This document shows positions 8,501 to 16,794 of a DNA stretch of 48,444 nt, piece by piece (the first letter of the stretch is position 1; each line of letters begins with the position of its first letter). The position numbers were made by a program, and so were the translations under genes. Source of the stretch: Deltaproteobacteria bacterium (GTDB lineage: Bacteria; Desulfobacterota; Syntrophia; Syntrophales; JAFGHS01); contig JAFGLN010000009.1 of NCBI GenBank assembly GCA_016928025.1, positions 1-48,444 on the forward strand. Direction: 5' to 3'. The notes below the pieces were generated by a model, which saw only the letters and a list, made by a program, of their open reading frames with translations, did no database searches and was not told where the DNA came from.

Positions 8501-8681
8501 TCTTCAGGAAAGCATTGCTTCTTTCGAGACACAGATCGAAGAATTGGAAGAAAGACTGGCAAAAAAGAGCGAACAAATGATTAACCGTTTCGTGTTGATG
8601 GAATTGGCATTGCAGAAAATTCAGAGTCAAAGCAACTGGCTTGCCAATCAGCTGAGTGCCGCCGATAGCGGGTGGAAATAA
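5598..8681 (+). CDS. fliD: Flagellar cap / hook-associated protein 2 FliD, unusually large
   Basis: FliD caps the filament and folds incoming flagellin. The N-terminal domain (LISGLSSGFDWQSMVTQLIEIE) is typical. The C-terminal domain has GRDIDSIMEKINTFVSGYNS near residue 515 and a final coiled coil (QIEELEERLAKKSEQMINRF). At 1027 residues it is about twice the common length. The excess is Asp/Thr/Ser/Gly-rich beta-type sequence with hook-IN-like modules near residues 277, 396 and 780. The latter two share the pattern LLxxIExxFG(G)DVTA...G.I...D(N/D)TTG(S/A)S, which suggests internal duplication. GAGGAG lies close before the ATG. It is driven by the sigma28 site at 5479 and followed by fliS. 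Confidence 0.96.
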   Translation: MSSTSLISGLSSGFDWQSMVTQLIEIEHSRVDIISDKQAEYEKKLSEWQSLNTKLLALKTAAGNLKDVEDFHVYNTTMSTDSSTVDASDLLTVTTSSSASVGSYTMTVNSLAAAQKLSSGSFASRTDALGADFAGDILINGTVISVASTDSLGDVKTKINNANSGDNPTGVTASIITYGTGDIRLILTSDETGEDGIGLLNGGAVDILNQFGFTDTSRTAKNHITGGDMSDCFTSTSVSIKSLLGLSSTQASEDDEIVINGLTIDAIDLSTDTLSSLQTKLSAAGLSASIVTEVDDDDQTYYRLLIDGASNTFTDDSNILETLGFIQGGVSDVYGVVGDTANTADGAIIDADSLIKDIDGYTGYTSTDYIHLEGFDTNGAVVTDDTLVLSDTTTIQDLLDKIESVFGDVTAMVTGDGKIKVVDNTTGSSCLAVVISVKDNGGADDDTLNFDADDDLGSATTMRKRELVAGADASVTVDGVTVSRSENTIDDIIDGVTLNLLAADTETTISLNIGRDIDSIMEKINTFVSGYNSIASYISEQTSYDETEQEAGGVLFGDGTLSSVKSDLTSILVQNVWGVSTDYSTMGLVGINVDRYGQLSVDESELRANLISHFNDIVKLFAADGTTSTGTLEYIGHGTDTVRGEYTVDVTQAATQSTSTASDNTSLSGDETLTITDGSKVATVSLTSGMTMTQIVNAVNDELDAVYTQILAGSEQLYADAGQAAAVTSSTTWNSIYDSSGLSANLEDGDEISFYGTLRNGGSMSGSYTIEDITSDTVQGLLSAIETAFGGDVTASINESGQIIITDDTTGASSISLTFNMTSAHDLDLGTVLATNTGGQTGRYAMDITASTDSGDHLVINSNSYGSDFSFMIQQQNNLLWTSGDQTVDNGLDVAGTINGEAATGSGQILKGDSDEANIDGLSIKYTGTASGEVGTVKLTYGVGELYDRTLYYITDTIDGYVTYKQQSLQESIASFETQIEELEERLAKKSEQMINRFVLMELALQKIQSQSNWLANQLSAADSGWK

Positions 8682-8723
8682 ATAAATTAACTATAAAGAG
8701 GAGAGAAAGGGGCAATCAACGTT

Positions 8724-9221
8724 ATGTACAGCAATGTTCAGAAAACCTATCAGCAGGCAAATGTTCTGACCGCCAACCCAATCAAATTGGTCTTGATGTG
8801 TTACGAAGGTGCCATCAGCAACCTCAAACTTGCCGTTAAGGCATACGAAGACCGTCAGTTTGAAACAAAAGCGAAAGCTTTGCAAAAATCGCTCAATTTT
8901 ATTGATGAACTAAACGCATCGTTGGATATGGAAAAAGGCGGTGAAGTGGCGATGAACCTGCGAAAGCTGTACAATTATATGTTCCGGATTTTGACGGAGG
9001 CGGATCTTAAGAAAGACACAAGGATGTTTGATCAGGTCATTGGCATGCTGGAAGAGCTGGAGTCCGCATGGAAAGCTTTAGCAGTGCCGAATGCGGCCGA
9101 ATCCGTTGAAGAAAAGGCCAATCAGGACATTATTTCAAACCAGATAAAAAATCGTCCGGTCGGGAGTACAACCTATGGATCGGGCAGAACGACAGTTGCC
9201 GCAAGGGCGTGGAGTGTTTAG
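8724..9221 (+). CDS. fliS: Flagellin export chaperone FliS
   Basis: FliS binds the flagellin C-terminus in the cytoplasm and delivers it to the export gate. The 165-residue protein begins MYSNVQKTYQQANVLTANPIKLVLMCYEGA, the standard FliS opening, and continues as a helical bundle to about residue 125, followed by a 40-residue polar tail. It lies 42 bases after fliD with a purine-rich SD region (GAGGAGAGAAAGGGG) and overlaps the next gene by 47 bases if that gene starts at its first ATG. Confidence 0.95.
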   Translation: MYSNVQKTYQQANVLTANPIKLVLMCYEGAISNLKLAVKAYEDRQFETKAKALQKSLNFIDELNASLDMEKGGEVAMNLRKLYNYMFRILTEADLKKDTRMFDQVIGMLEELESAWKALAVPNAAESVEEKANQDIISNQIKNRPVGSTTYGSGRTTVAARAWSV

Positions 9222-9666
9222 ATCCGTGAAAAATTCCCCGGAAGAAGTAATTCAAAATATCCTGGAGCTTAAATTAAAAGTCTATGACGAGTTTCTTTCC
9301 TGTACTCAGCTTTTGGGTCAATGCCTCGAAAAAGAGGATGTCAGAGAAGTCGACCGACTTATTAGACGCAGGGATGATTTAATCAGAACCATTGATAAGC
9401 TCGACGGCAAAATGGCGCACATCCGTAAGACCCCCTTGGGGCATAATAATCGCGTGACGCGCTCCGTGGAAACAATATTTACAGATCTTAATGAAAAGAT
9501 CAAACGAATTGTCGCGGTGAACGAAGACTGCCGCGAAATCGCCCATCGTCGTTGCATGGCTTTAAATAAAGGGATTCAAACCGTACGCCATGAAAAAAAC
9601 GGACGGATGAAATATGTTGCTAAGATCCAACAACGCCTTCCCAAATTTCTCGATATAAGGTCATAA
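9175..9666 (+). CDS. FliT/FlgN-like small helical flagellar chaperone (tentative)
   Basis: The 163-residue all-helical protein is rich in Lys, Arg, Glu and Leu, with motifs such as CLEKEDVREVDRLIRRRDDL. Gene order fliD-fliS-X is where FliT, chaperone for FliD, normally sits, and size and predicted fold agree, but similarity is too weak to name it firmly. The ATG at 9175 has GGGAG eight bases upstream and overlaps fliS. A GTG at 9226 just after the fliS stop also has GGAG upstream and would remove 17 residues. Confidence 0.65.
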   Translation: MDRAERQLPQGRGVFRSVKNSPEEVIQNILELKLKVYDEFLSCTQLLGQCLEKEDVREVDRLIRRRDDLIRTIDKLDGKMAHIRKTPLGHNNRVTRSVETIFTDLNEKIKRIVAVNEDCREIAHRRCMALNKGIQTVRHEKNGRMKYVAKIQQRLPKFLDIRS

Positions 9667-9702
9667 CCTTCGGCACAATATCCTATCTATGTATCCATAA
9701 AT

Positions 9703-9729
9703 TAAAGTATTTTTTAAAAATACCGATAA
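9703..9729 (+). promoter_or_regulatory. Sigma28 promoter of flaG
   Basis: TAAAGTAT-N11-ACCGATAA is one of the two best sigma28 matches in the window. The predicted transcript start near 9736 rules out an upstream ATG at 9739 and supports the flaG start at 9775. Confidence 0.85.
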
Positions 9730-9774
9730 TTGTATTGAGTGAATGTTGAAAGGACCGAAAGGGGGGTCAGTTTG

Positions 9775-10119
9775 ATGCAAATTAATTCAGTCGATGTCAG
9801 TCAAAGTGTTTTGGTTGCTCCCGTAACTGAAACATCTTCATGCAAGCGGGAAGGGCACAACAAATCACAACCCGCGGATGAGACGGCTCCAAACAAGAGT
9901 CAGGTTGCACAGATGGTTAAGGACATGCAGGATTATATCAAGAAAATGAACATCAGCCTGGAATATTCCACCTATGGCAAACGTGGAGAGAAGATTGCGG
10001 TCACGGTGGCCGATAAGGAAACCGGCGAGGTTATCCGTGAAATTCCACCCAAGGAAATCCGGGATCTGTATGTCAAAATGAGTGAGGTCGCCGGTATGAT
10101 CTTCAATAAAGAAATTTGA
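9775..10119 (+). CDS. flaG: FlaG family protein
   Basis: FlaG proteins are small late flagellar proteins that influence filament length. Start chosen at 9775 (MQINSVDV), with a GGGGGG run nine bases upstream, giving 114 residues. The N-terminal half is polar. The C-terminal half carries the FlaG core: VKDMQDYIKKMNISLEYS, then VADKETGEVIREIPPKEI. It has its own sigma28 promoter and converges on the fliW operon. No terminator hairpin is visible in the 58 bases between the two stops. Confidence 0.92.
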   Translation: MQINSVDVSQSVLVAPVTETSSCKREGHNKSQPADETAPNKSQVAQMVKDMQDYIKKMNISLEYSTYGKRGEKIAVTVADKETGEVIREIPPKEIRDLYVKMSEVAGMIFNKEI

Positions 10120-10177
10120 TTTTAAGGTTCTTCTGCTTTGATCTTTTTTCTGATTTCGTCCACAAAACAATCGGCTG

Positions 10178-10681
10178 TCAAACGGATGGGCTGATCATGG
10201 CTAATCCGTTTGCGTGATGGGTTCCCTCCTCAAGCAAGTCCTTGTTCAGATGTTCCTTATTGTCCAGAACATCGTATTGTATCGGGATCTCCGAATCCGC
10301 AAGGATGATCTGATTGGCCTTTCTGGTTCGTGCATTGATCAGAATCGGCGCTCTCAAGTTTACCGTTATTCTAAGCGGATTGGAACGGATGGTCATGATG
10401 GCCAACAAGGCAATGTCTTTCTTTTTCTTAATATCCAGGAATTCAAAATCATCCTCGGAAATGGCGGGTGCATAATCGGGTTTGACGATTTGGGGGTTGA
10501 TCACGACGAAGGCCACGGCAGGTTCTTGAACCGATTGCAACCACCAGAAAGGAGTGTTCTGTTCACCGGAAAGCAGGACGAATTCTCTGAGATGCTCAAA
10601 TCCGAGAATAGACCCGTGCAGGGTGATAAACTCCGATTCCTTAACGTCAATGTCACCAAACCTTGTCGTCGTTATTTTCAT
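10178..10681 (-). CDS. fliW: Flagellar assembly factor FliW
   Basis: FliW binds flagellin, and when flagellin is scarce it binds CsrA and relieves repression of flagellin translation. The 167-residue protein begins MKITTTRFGDIDVKESEFIT and contains the family's GILGFE-type (GSILGFEHL) and TVNLRAPILIN motifs. It is the last gene of the flgM operon, five bases after csrA. Its SD (GGAGGGA) lies in the last csrA codons and contains GGA, so CsrA could feed back on it. The C-terminal ~25 residues are variable. Confidence 0.96.
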   Translation of the reverse strand: MKITTTRFGDIDVKESEFITLHGSILGFEHLREFVLLSGEQNTPFWWLQSVQEPAVAFVVINPQIVKPDYAPAISEDDFEFLDIKKKKDIALLAIMTIRSNPLRITVNLRAPILINARTRKANQIILADSEIPIQYDVLDNKEHLNKDLLEEGTHHANGLAMISPSV

Positions 10682-10685
10682 CGTT

Positions 10686-10913
10686 TTATCCCTCCATCAT
10701 TTCATTCCATATCTCATGCAACGAAGTGTCCGAAGCAGCCGCCTCCCTATTTTGCTCCTGGATCAGTTGATATATCTCACCGCGGTGAATCGATACATTT
10801 TTCGGGGCGCTGATCCCAACCCTTAGTTGCTTTCCTTTGATATCCAGAAAAGTTATGACAATATCATCACCGATGGTGATCGTTTCTCCCAACTTCCTTG
10901 TCAGGATTAGCAT
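10686..10913 (-). CDS. csrA: Translational regulator CsrA
   Basis: CsrA is a dimeric RNA-binding protein recognising GGA in hairpin loops. Start set at 10913 ([15 protein letters not shown], with AAAGGATG upstream). The frame is open to 10961, but those codons do not look like CsrA. The 75-residue protein keeps Leu4 and the RNA-contacting Arg44 (VSIHRGEIY). It has a C-terminal extension beyond the ~61-residue enteric form, the part FliW contacts in Bacillus-type CsrA. It lies between flgL and fliW in a sigma28 unit. The fliC leader contains fitting sites. Confidence 0.96.
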   Translation of the reverse strand: MLILTRKLGETITIGDDIVITFLDIKGKQLRVGISAPKNVSIHRGEIYQLIQEQNREAAASDTSLHEIWNEMMEG

Positions 10914-10932
10914 GATTACATCCTTTTCATGA

Positions 10933-12129
10933 TTACAAGAAATTAAGCAGCGATAATTCACCGACCTTCGCCGCCACGGAATAAGAAGCCTGCAAAGCTA
11001 ATTCCTTCATGGCCAGTTTCGTCGCCAGTTCTGCCAGATCCGCGTCCTGAGTTTCGGATAGCAGTGAGGTCAATTTTTCGTCGTAATCCGACAAATTGTT
11101 TTCGGCGATTTCGAGGTGATTTAATTTCGTTCCGCATAAAGACTGGTTCAGGGAGATCTGGTTCTGCGCGTCCTTGAGATCATCGATCAGATCTGCGACA
11201 GCGCCGGCGTCATTGTCTTCCAGAGCGGTTTTTAGATCATTCAGGATTTTAAATATGTCGGCGCCGCTGCTTCCGGCGGAGGTAAAAACCTCTTCTCCCG
11301 TCAGGTTGTACGTGACGCTTGATCCCCTGTTGATGGTCAGAGACAGGTCCTGATTATTACCCTTATAGAAACCCCCGGCCATGGCATTGACATAAAAAAC
11401 ATCATTTTCCCCGAAAACCTCCGTGCCGCCGAGATCGTCGAATGTGAGTTCGACACCGTCACCTAAACTGATGACACCGCCTGTCATGGCCAGATCAACG
11501 CCGTTCCATGTTCTGCCCCCGTCAGTCGATATCTGACAAGTTGCCGCCGATAGGTTGCCGGCGGTGGTGACTTTCAGCACGTAAGTTTGATTGCCCGTTC
11601 CCGTGTAAGTGCCGCCTGATGTTACATTCCCGCCAAAGACATTATCTTCCCCTTTGCCGGCCGTTTCGATGACGGCCGACATTTCGGTGCCCGTGAAGGG
11701 TGCGGTGTCATTGCGGGTGCCGGCAAACAAATAGCGGTCACCTTCCTTCGCGTTGGCCAGATTCAGCATTTCTTGGATAATCGCCTCGACACTCTGGGCG
11801 GCCGTCAAGCGGGTGGCCGCTGTAGCAGTTGCCGTAGACTGTCCGACAGCGATTTCCTGAGCGCTGACGAGAAGATCAAAAGCGGACGAAAGTTTGGATT
11901 CCGCTGCGGATATCCATCGGTCGCTCATTTGCATATTTTTTCTGTATTGCTCATATTCAGCCATGCTTTTTCGGATGTCGATGATCTTGGTTGCGGCAAT
12001 CGGATCGTCGGATGCCCGGTTGACATTCTTTTGGCTGGCCACCTTTTCCATGATTTCATAATACTGGCTTTCGGTGCTGAACAGATTATTCACCATGGAA
12101 TTAAACCGCATATTTTCGGTCACTCTCAT
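10933..12129 (-). CDS. flgL: Hook-filament junction protein FlgL
   Basis: This is the second hook-filament junction protein (HAP3), exported and placed between FlgK and flagellin. The 398-residue protein has a flagellin-like N-terminal helix ([20 protein letters not shown], then [18 protein letters not shown]) and a C-terminus ([21 protein letters not shown]) typical of FlgL. GAGG is at 12139-12136. It lies 10 bases after flgK. The middle part, about residues 140-300, is Gly/Thr-rich and variable. Confidence 0.95.
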   Translation of the reverse strand: MRVTENMRFNSMVNNLFSTESQYYEIMEKVASQKNVNRASDDPIAATKIIDIRKSMAEYEQYRKNMQMSDRWISAAESKLSSAFDLLVSAQEIAVGQSTATATAATRLTAAQSVEAIIQEMLNLANAKEGDRYLFAGTRNDTAPFTGTEMSAVIETAGKGEDNVFGGNVTSGGTYTGTGNQTYVLKVTTAGNLSAATCQISTDGGRTWNGVDLAMTGGVISLGDGVELTFDDLGGTEVFGENDVFYVNAMAGGFYKGNNQDLSLTINRGSSVTYNLTGEEVFTSAGSSGADIFKILNDLKTALEDNDAGAVADLIDDLKDAQNQISLNQSLCGTKLNHLEIAENNLSDYDEKLTSLLSETQDADLAELATKLAMKELALQASYSVAAKVGELSLLNFL

Positions 12130-12139
12130 AAAACGCTCC

Positions 12140-13525
12140 TCACGATATGATGCCCATCAATTCATCCAGAAGTGAATCAACGGTGCTGCATAGCTTTGCC
12201 GCCGCTGTATATCCCATTTGGTATTTGACCAGCTTGATCATTTCTTCATCGATCGACACGCCGGAAACGGCGTCACGCCGATTAGTCAAGTGTGTTAAAA
12301 TAATGCTTTGGTGATCATTGTATGTTTCGGCCGTAGAGACCTGATGGCCGATCAGACCGACCATGGCGGACAAGAAATTATTCAGGGTTGAGGTATTGCC
12401 GTCCAGAATCAATTCCTCCTGTATGGAGGCTATTTGGCTTGCTTTTTCGCCGTCGCCCGTGACGGATGCGGAAGCGGCGATCCGGTTTGCGTCTTCCGTA
12501 ATGATGTCGTTGATTTTTATTGTACCGGCCGCGTTGTTCGTGTCGGTTATTTCAAAGAAATCTATGCCCGTATTTTGATAGGCATCGTAACCGGTGCTAT
12601 GCAGTTCGTTGACCCTTGCGGTCAAGGCTGTAGCAAATTCATTGAGATATTGAATATAGGCGGGGATGGATTCATTCTGCAATTCAAGGAAGGCACCGAG
12701 TTTTCCTTTGAGAATGGCGTTGTTCATGGATTCGCCCGATACGTTGCTGTTGTATATTTCACTGTAGCCTTCCGTGTTCAGGGCGACGCTTAGCGTCTGA
12801 CCGATAGGTCCCTGTAAAAGTGGCTGACCGTTCGACATATACACATTGATCGAACCGTCGTCATTTTCGTAGTAATTGAGATCAATCATCGTGCTGAGCT
12901 CTTTCAACGCTTCCGCCCTTTTGTCCAAAAGATCGTTGTTGTCTCCCCTGTTTTCTCCGACACTGACGATGCGCGAGTTCAGGTCCGCGACCTCGCTGAT
13001 CTTGTCATTGATCTGTGATACAACGGCACGGATACTGCTGTTTATTTCCGTATTGATGTAATCAAGATTTTCTTTGTAATATTGAATCGTGTTGACAAGA
13101 CTCTCCGAGGCTGAATAGAGGGCGTTCCTTTCGATTTCGCCGCTGGGATTCTGAGACAAACTTTCCCAGGCCGCCCAGAAATTGTTGAGCTGTTCGTTGA
13201 GTCCGCCGCCGCTCGTATCGTCGATAATGACCTCGATATTCTCCAGTCCTTTCAACATGGTTTCACTGTAACCGCTGTTTTGCTGCTGAGTGATGAGCTG
13301 TGATTCGATATAGCCGTCATATATCCGGCTGATACGTTCGATGGTCACGCCGATCTGAGCGGTATTAGCGGCAATATTGACGGAACCAAGGGAGGTGAAT
13401 TCCACACGTTGCTGCGAATAGCCGGGTGTATCGACATTAGCGATATTTGAACCGGTAACATCGATAGCCAATTGATGGGTAATCAGGGAGTCCCTGGCTG
13501 TGAATAAAAGGCTGCTGATGGACAT
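12140..13525 (-). CDS. flgK: Hook-filament junction protein FlgK
   Basis: HAP1, the junction protein attached to the hook tip. The N-terminus carries the rod/hook motif AIDVTGSNIANVDTPGYSQQ, and the C-terminus IDEEMIKLVKYQMGYTAAAK is the usual C-terminal helix motif. At 461 residues it is on the short side for FlgK, with a reduced middle domain. GGAGGGA lies seven bases before the ATG. It is followed directly by flgL and preceded by its probable chaperone gene flgN. Confidence 0.96.
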   Translation of the reverse strand: MSISSLLFTARDSLITHQLAIDVTGSNIANVDTPGYSQQRVEFTSLGSVNIAANTAQIGVTIERISRIYDGYIESQLITQQQNSGYSETMLKGLENIEVIIDDTSGGGLNEQLNNFWAAWESLSQNPSGEIERNALYSASESLVNTIQYYKENLDYINTEINSSIRAVVSQINDKISEVADLNSRIVSVGENRGDNNDLLDKRAEALKELSTMIDLNYYENDDGSINVYMSNGQPLLQGPIGQTLSVALNTEGYSEIYNSNVSGESMNNAILKGKLGAFLELQNESIPAYIQYLNEFATALTARVNELHSTGYDAYQNTGIDFFEITDTNNAAGTIKINDIITEDANRIAASASVTGDGEKASQIASIQEELILDGNTSTLNNFLSAMVGLIGHQVSTAETYNDHQSIILTHLTNRRDAVSGVSIDEEMIKLVKYQMGYTAAAKLCSTVDSLLDELMGIIS

Positions 13526-13550
13526 GTCAATATCCCTCCCGGCAGGACTG

Positions 13551-14060
13551 TTAACCTGCTTGTGATATTAACCTGCCATGCAAATTTTCGGCCTTAATTT
13601 GACCCTGGTGGTCGTAATTCTGGTTTGATGCTATTAAGCTATTAATATAATTGAAAGTATTTCTTATGTGGGACAGAGAAAAGCTGATCATGTTTTTATT
13701 GTTTTCATTGGCTTTTTTTGTCTGATTGATAATCCCGGCAAATTTTTCCTGGTAGTCCATCAGGTTTTGCCGGATGTCGCCGTTGGTGGAGGCGATGATT
13801 TGCGTTAGTGAAGCCGGTTTACTGAACTTGAGCTGAGATGAAAGTTCTTTTACGGCGTTTATCCGCATTTCGGCGGCCATATTTAAAGACAAAACAATGA
13901 CCTCTTTCCTGGCATTGCTTTCAAGAATATGTTCCAGGGACGATTTTTTGATGATCAGGGCTTCTTCCTCGAGTGATTTCAAAAGTTCCTGATACTGAAT
14001 ATATTCCTGCTCCAGACAACTCAATAGAGACTGATATAATGAATCCACATCTTTTTGCAT
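13551..14060 (-). CDS. flgN: FlgN-like export chaperone for FlgK/FlgL
   Basis: A helical protein of 169 residues from the start at 14060 (MQKDVDSLYQSLLSCLEQEY, AGGG upstream). The frame is open to 14105 for 15 more residues. Length, coiled-coil character and position between flgM and flgK are those of FlgN, which keeps the hook-junction proteins soluble before export. A motif like EEALIIKKSSLEHILESNARKE is compatible with the family. Similarity is recognised mainly from pattern and context. Confidence 0.8.
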   Translation of the reverse strand: MQKDVDSLYQSLLSCLEQEYIQYQELLKSLEEEALIIKKSSLEHILESNARKEVIVLSLNMAAEMRINAVKELSSQLKFSKPASLTQIIASTNGDIRQNLMDYQEKFAGIINQTKKANENNKNMISFSLSHIRNTFNYINSLIASNQNYDHQGQIKAENLHGRLISQAG

Positions 14061-14141
14061 CGCTTTTCCCTGCCCAGGTGCGTATTTCTGCCCGTTGTTT
14101 GTCATTTTTCACATCGTTACGGCAATCCCCTGACGTGCCGT

Positions 14142-14447
14142 TTAAACAATAATGTCAATCAAGGATTCCGTGACTATTTTTTCGGCGATCTTTTCGGAAT
14201 CGACTTGGTAACTGCCGTTTTCGACCTTCTGCTTCAATTCCCGGACCTTATCCGCACGAACATCGGGTGTCTGATCGATAACCTGCTTAATCTGCTGAAT
14301 ATCTTTTGCCTTTGCTGAGAGATCAACCTTCTCGTCCCAGGTTGATGACATGCCCGGCAGCTGTGTTTCATTTTCTTTCTTTACGGCGTCGCTTTTCTGG
14401 TACTGCTGAATTACCTGTGAGGTTGCATCTTTTATTTTTGAAATCAT
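14142..14447 (-). CDS. flgM: Anti-sigma28 factor FlgM
   Basis: FlgM holds FliA inactive until it is exported through the finished hook-basal body. The 101-residue polar protein has a C-terminal half rich in short helices (VDLSAKAKDIQQIKQVIDQT, then VRELKQKVENGSYQVDSEKI), the sigma28-binding region of the family. AAGGTG precedes the ATG. A near-consensus sigma28 promoter 116 bases upstream makes flgM and the genes behind it FliA-dependent, a feedback loop with fliA at 21146-21892. Confidence 0.94.
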   Translation of the reverse strand: MISKIKDATSQVIQQYQKSDAVKKENETQLPGMSSTWDEKVDLSAKAKDIQQIKQVIDQTPDVRADKVRELKQKVENGSYQVDSEKIAEKIVTESLIDIIV

Positions 14448-14562
14448 AATTCACCTTCTAATCTTTCCCGGCATGGCGAACCCGGTCAAGGATTACAACT
14501 CCTGTATATCTGACTGCTCACTTCCTTGCGGCAATCTAATTTTTGTTGTGATCTCAATGAGA

Positions 14563-14589
14563 TTATCGACCATTAAAAAAAATACTTTA
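14563..14589 (-). promoter_or_regulatory. Sigma28 promoter of flgM-flgN-flgK-flgL-csrA-fliW
   Basis: The minus strand reads TAAAGTAT-N11-GTCGATAA, only one mismatch in the -10 element. It begins right after the flgJ stop and marks the late operon as a separate transcription unit. Confidence 0.88.
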
Positions 14590-14592
14590 ATA

Positions 14593-14910
14593 TTATTTAA
14601 CATATTTGGCCTTCAACTGGTTGTAAAGATTTTTTTGCAATCCCAGTCCGTCGCCCCGATGAGCCACTGATTCCGAAATATGTTGATCCAGCATCATTTC
14701 GTATGTGTCTTTGCCGTGAGAGCCGCTTAAAAACCCACTTTTAGGTATCGTTTGCCGCATCGTTTTCATGAGTTGGTAGACCATGACGGCCTCAAAGTCT
14801 GCACAGACTTTTTTTAATTTTTCGTCCTGTTCGGCTTTTTGATTCGTTGTTTTTATCGTTGCCGTTTTGTCAATGACCGACTGCGGCGGCCGGATAGAAA
14901 GATCGCTCAT
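14593..14910 (-). CDS. flgJ: Rod-binding protein FlgJ, N-terminal domain only
   Basis: A 105-residue protein matching the rod-binding half of FlgJ (ADFEAVMVYQLMKTMRQTIP, then HGKDTYEMMLDQHISESVAH). The peptidoglycan-hydrolase half of enteric FlgJ is absent, as is common in Deltaproteobacteria; another muramidase must open the wall. It follows flgI by one base and is last in the flgF-flgG-flgA-flgH-flgI-flgJ unit. No terminator hairpin is seen after it. Confidence 0.94.
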   Translation of the reverse strand: MSDLSIRPPQSVIDKTATIKTTNQKAEQDEKLKKVCADFEAVMVYQLMKTMRQTIPKSGFLSGSHGKDTYEMMLDQHISESVAHRGDGLGLQKNLYNQLKAKYVK

Positions 14911-14911
14911 T

Positions 14912-16072
14912 TTAGATAATCCTTAAATCGGCTTGCAATGCGCCTGCCGCTTTGATCGTTTGAAGGATGGTAATCAGATCACGCGGCGTGACACCGATGG
15001 CATTCAACGCCGACACGACTTCCTGAATGGTGACGCCTCGAGGGACGACCATCAGCTGCTTTTGTTCTTCCTGGGTGGCAATGGAAGAATCCTTTGTCAC
15101 CACCGTTTGACCGCCGGGCGCCATGATGGTTCCGTCTTTTTCATTGATCGACGGCATGCCGCCGTCGGGCGCTTTCGGCGCAAAAGGTGACGGTTGAGAG
15201 ACATCCAGACTCTCTTTGATTTGAATGCTCAGATTACCGTGAGCAACCGCGACGGTGGAGATGCGAACATTTTCACCCATGACGACGGTTCCCGTTTTTT
15301 CATTCATGACGATAACGGCGCCGGTATCCACGGGGACATTGATATTTTCCACCTTCGCGACCAGTTGGGCCGGATTGATTTCAAATCCCGGCGTCAGACC
15401 GACGGCAATCGTGGACGCGTCGACGACCTTAGCCGCCGCCTCAGGAACGGTTTGGTTGATGATGCCGGCCATGGTCGTTGCCGTTGTAAAATCGGCCTGA
15501 AAAAGGTTGATGGTAAATTTATTGTTGCGTCCGAACTCAAAGTCCACTTCCCGTTCGACAAAGGCGCCGTTGGCAATCATCCCCACATTGGTCTGGTTTT
15601 TTGTGGCGCTGGCATTGGCACCGCCGGCGGAGAAACCTCCCAGGAGCAGGGAGCCTTGTGCCACGGCATAAACCTTGCCGTCCGCACCCCTAAGCGGCGT
15701 CATCAGGAGCTGTCCTCCTTGAAGGCTTTTGGCATTGCCGATGGACGAGACCGTTACATCTATTCGGGTGCCGATCTTGGCAAACGGCGGCAATTGAGCG
15801 GTAACAATAACGGCGGCGATATTATCCGACTTCGGGGCACTGTCCCTCATGGACAGGCCATGACGGCTGAGCATATTGGCAATGGTTTCTCTGGTAAAAC
15901 CGTTTTTAACGTCATCGCCCGTGCCCATCAACCCCACAACGAGGCCGTAACCGATCAACTGGTTTTCACGAACGCCGCCGAATCCGGCGATATCTTTGAT
16001 TCGTGCCGCCTGGGCGGCTTGAAACGCCGACATAATAAGCACAATTGCGAGGATCAAAAGATTTCTTTTCAT
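14912..16072 (-). CDS. flgI: Flagellar P-ring protein FlgI
   Basis: Start set at 16072 (MKRNLLILAIVLIMSAFQ), giving a 386-residue precursor with a 22-residue signal peptide (cut after AAQA). The frame stays open to 16111 but lacks a signal peptide there. Family motifs include ARIKDIAGFGGVRENQLIGY and GYGLVVGLMGTGDD. The protein forms the periplasmic P-ring around the rod, with FlgA as its assembly chaperone. The ATG overlaps the flgH stop by one base (TGATG), indicating translational coupling. Confidence 0.97.
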   Translation of the reverse strand: MKRNLLILAIVLIMSAFQAAQAARIKDIAGFGGVRENQLIGYGLVVGLMGTGDDVKNGFTRETIANMLSRHGLSMRDSAPKSDNIAAVIVTAQLPPFAKIGTRIDVTVSSIGNAKSLQGGQLLMTPLRGADGKVYAVAQGSLLLGGFSAGGANASATKNQTNVGMIANGAFVEREVDFEFGRNNKFTINLFQADFTTATTMAGIINQTVPEAAAKVVDASTIAVGLTPGFEINPAQLVAKVENINVPVDTGAVIVMNEKTGTVVMGENVRISTVAVAHGNLSIQIKESLDVSQPSPFAPKAPDGGMPSINEKDGTIMAPGGQTVVTKDSSIATQEEQKQLMVVPRGVTIQEVVSALNAIGVTPRDLITILQTIKAAGALQADLRII

Positions 16073-16785
16073 CAGAACGGCCACCCCCAGTCCAGAACCC
16101 TGGTCAGCCACCCCGGGCGCTGTTTGTCGTTGATGACACCGGTGCCCGTATAAACAATCCGGGCGTCGGCGATGTGATATGACATAACCAGATTTTCCGA
16201 GCTAATATCTTCCGGCCTGACAATGCCGGTGATAACGATATATTGATCTTCCTCATTTAATGTCAGTTGTCTGCGCCCTTCGATGAACAGATTTCCGTTT
16301 TCCAGTATTCTGACCACTCTTGCCGTGACGCGGGCCGACAATGTGCCGCCTCTGGAGGTATCTCCGGAACCTTTGAGCGAATTGGACGACTTACCGCCAA
16401 CGGAGATTTCTCCACCGAGATTGGCGTTTCTCTTCGTCAGCGATGTGTCAAGGCCCAGCAGGGCGCTCACACCGGAGTTGGTTGCGGTATCACGGCTGGT
16501 ATTGGTGCTGGCCTTGTTCCGGCCACTGGATGATTCTTCGATAACAATGGTCACGATGTCGTTGATATAGCGGGCCTTGTTATCGGTAAAAAACATATTC
16601 CGTCTGTTTTCGCCCGTCCACAAAGAGCCGTTGGCACGTTGTACGGGCGGCGGCGCCTCGATGGATTTTACCGCCGGCGCGATGGGTGGCGGGATGGTTG
16701 GCTCCGTTGCCATGTTCCGGGTGCGTATGGCACAGCCGCTGATCATCACGGTGATCAACAGGTGGATAATGATTATTTTTTTCAT
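16072..16785 (-). CDS. flgH: Flagellar L-ring lipoprotein FlgH
   Basis: Start set at the ATG 16785 (AGGTG six bases upstream); a GTG at 16794 is in frame but sits in that SD. The precursor is 237 residues with a lipoprotein signal peptide and lipobox MISGC (Cys18). The body has the FlgH motifs NGSLW near residue 52 and a Ser/Thr/Gly-rich stretch, then LFIEGRRQLTLNEEDQYIVI and GIVRPEDI. It forms the outer-membrane L-ring and so proves a diderm envelope. Confidence 0.96.
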   Translation of the reverse strand: MKKIIIIHLLITVMISGCAIRTRNMATEPTIPPPIAPAVKSIEAPPPVQRANGSLWTGENRRNMFFTDNKARYINDIVTIVIEESSSGRNKASTNTSRDTATNSGVSALLGLDTSLTKRNANLGGEISVGGKSSNSLKGSGDTSRGGTLSARVTARVVRILENGNLFIEGRRQLTLNEEDQYIVITGIVRPEDISSENLVMSYHIADARIVYTGTGVINDKQRPGWLTRVLDWGWPF

Positions 16786-16794
16786 GTATAGCAC

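Noticed and set aside
10120..10177. Terminator between flaG and fliW
   Set aside because: The convergent gap holds no stem with a T-tract on either strand.
10214..10813. Plus-strand frame opposite fliW and csrA
   Set aside because: Antisense shadow of two highly conserved genes.
15194..16153. 319-codon plus-strand frame opposite flgI
   Set aside because: It is antisense to flgI and flgH, which have signal peptides, family motifs and coupling; the frame shows no recognisable domain.
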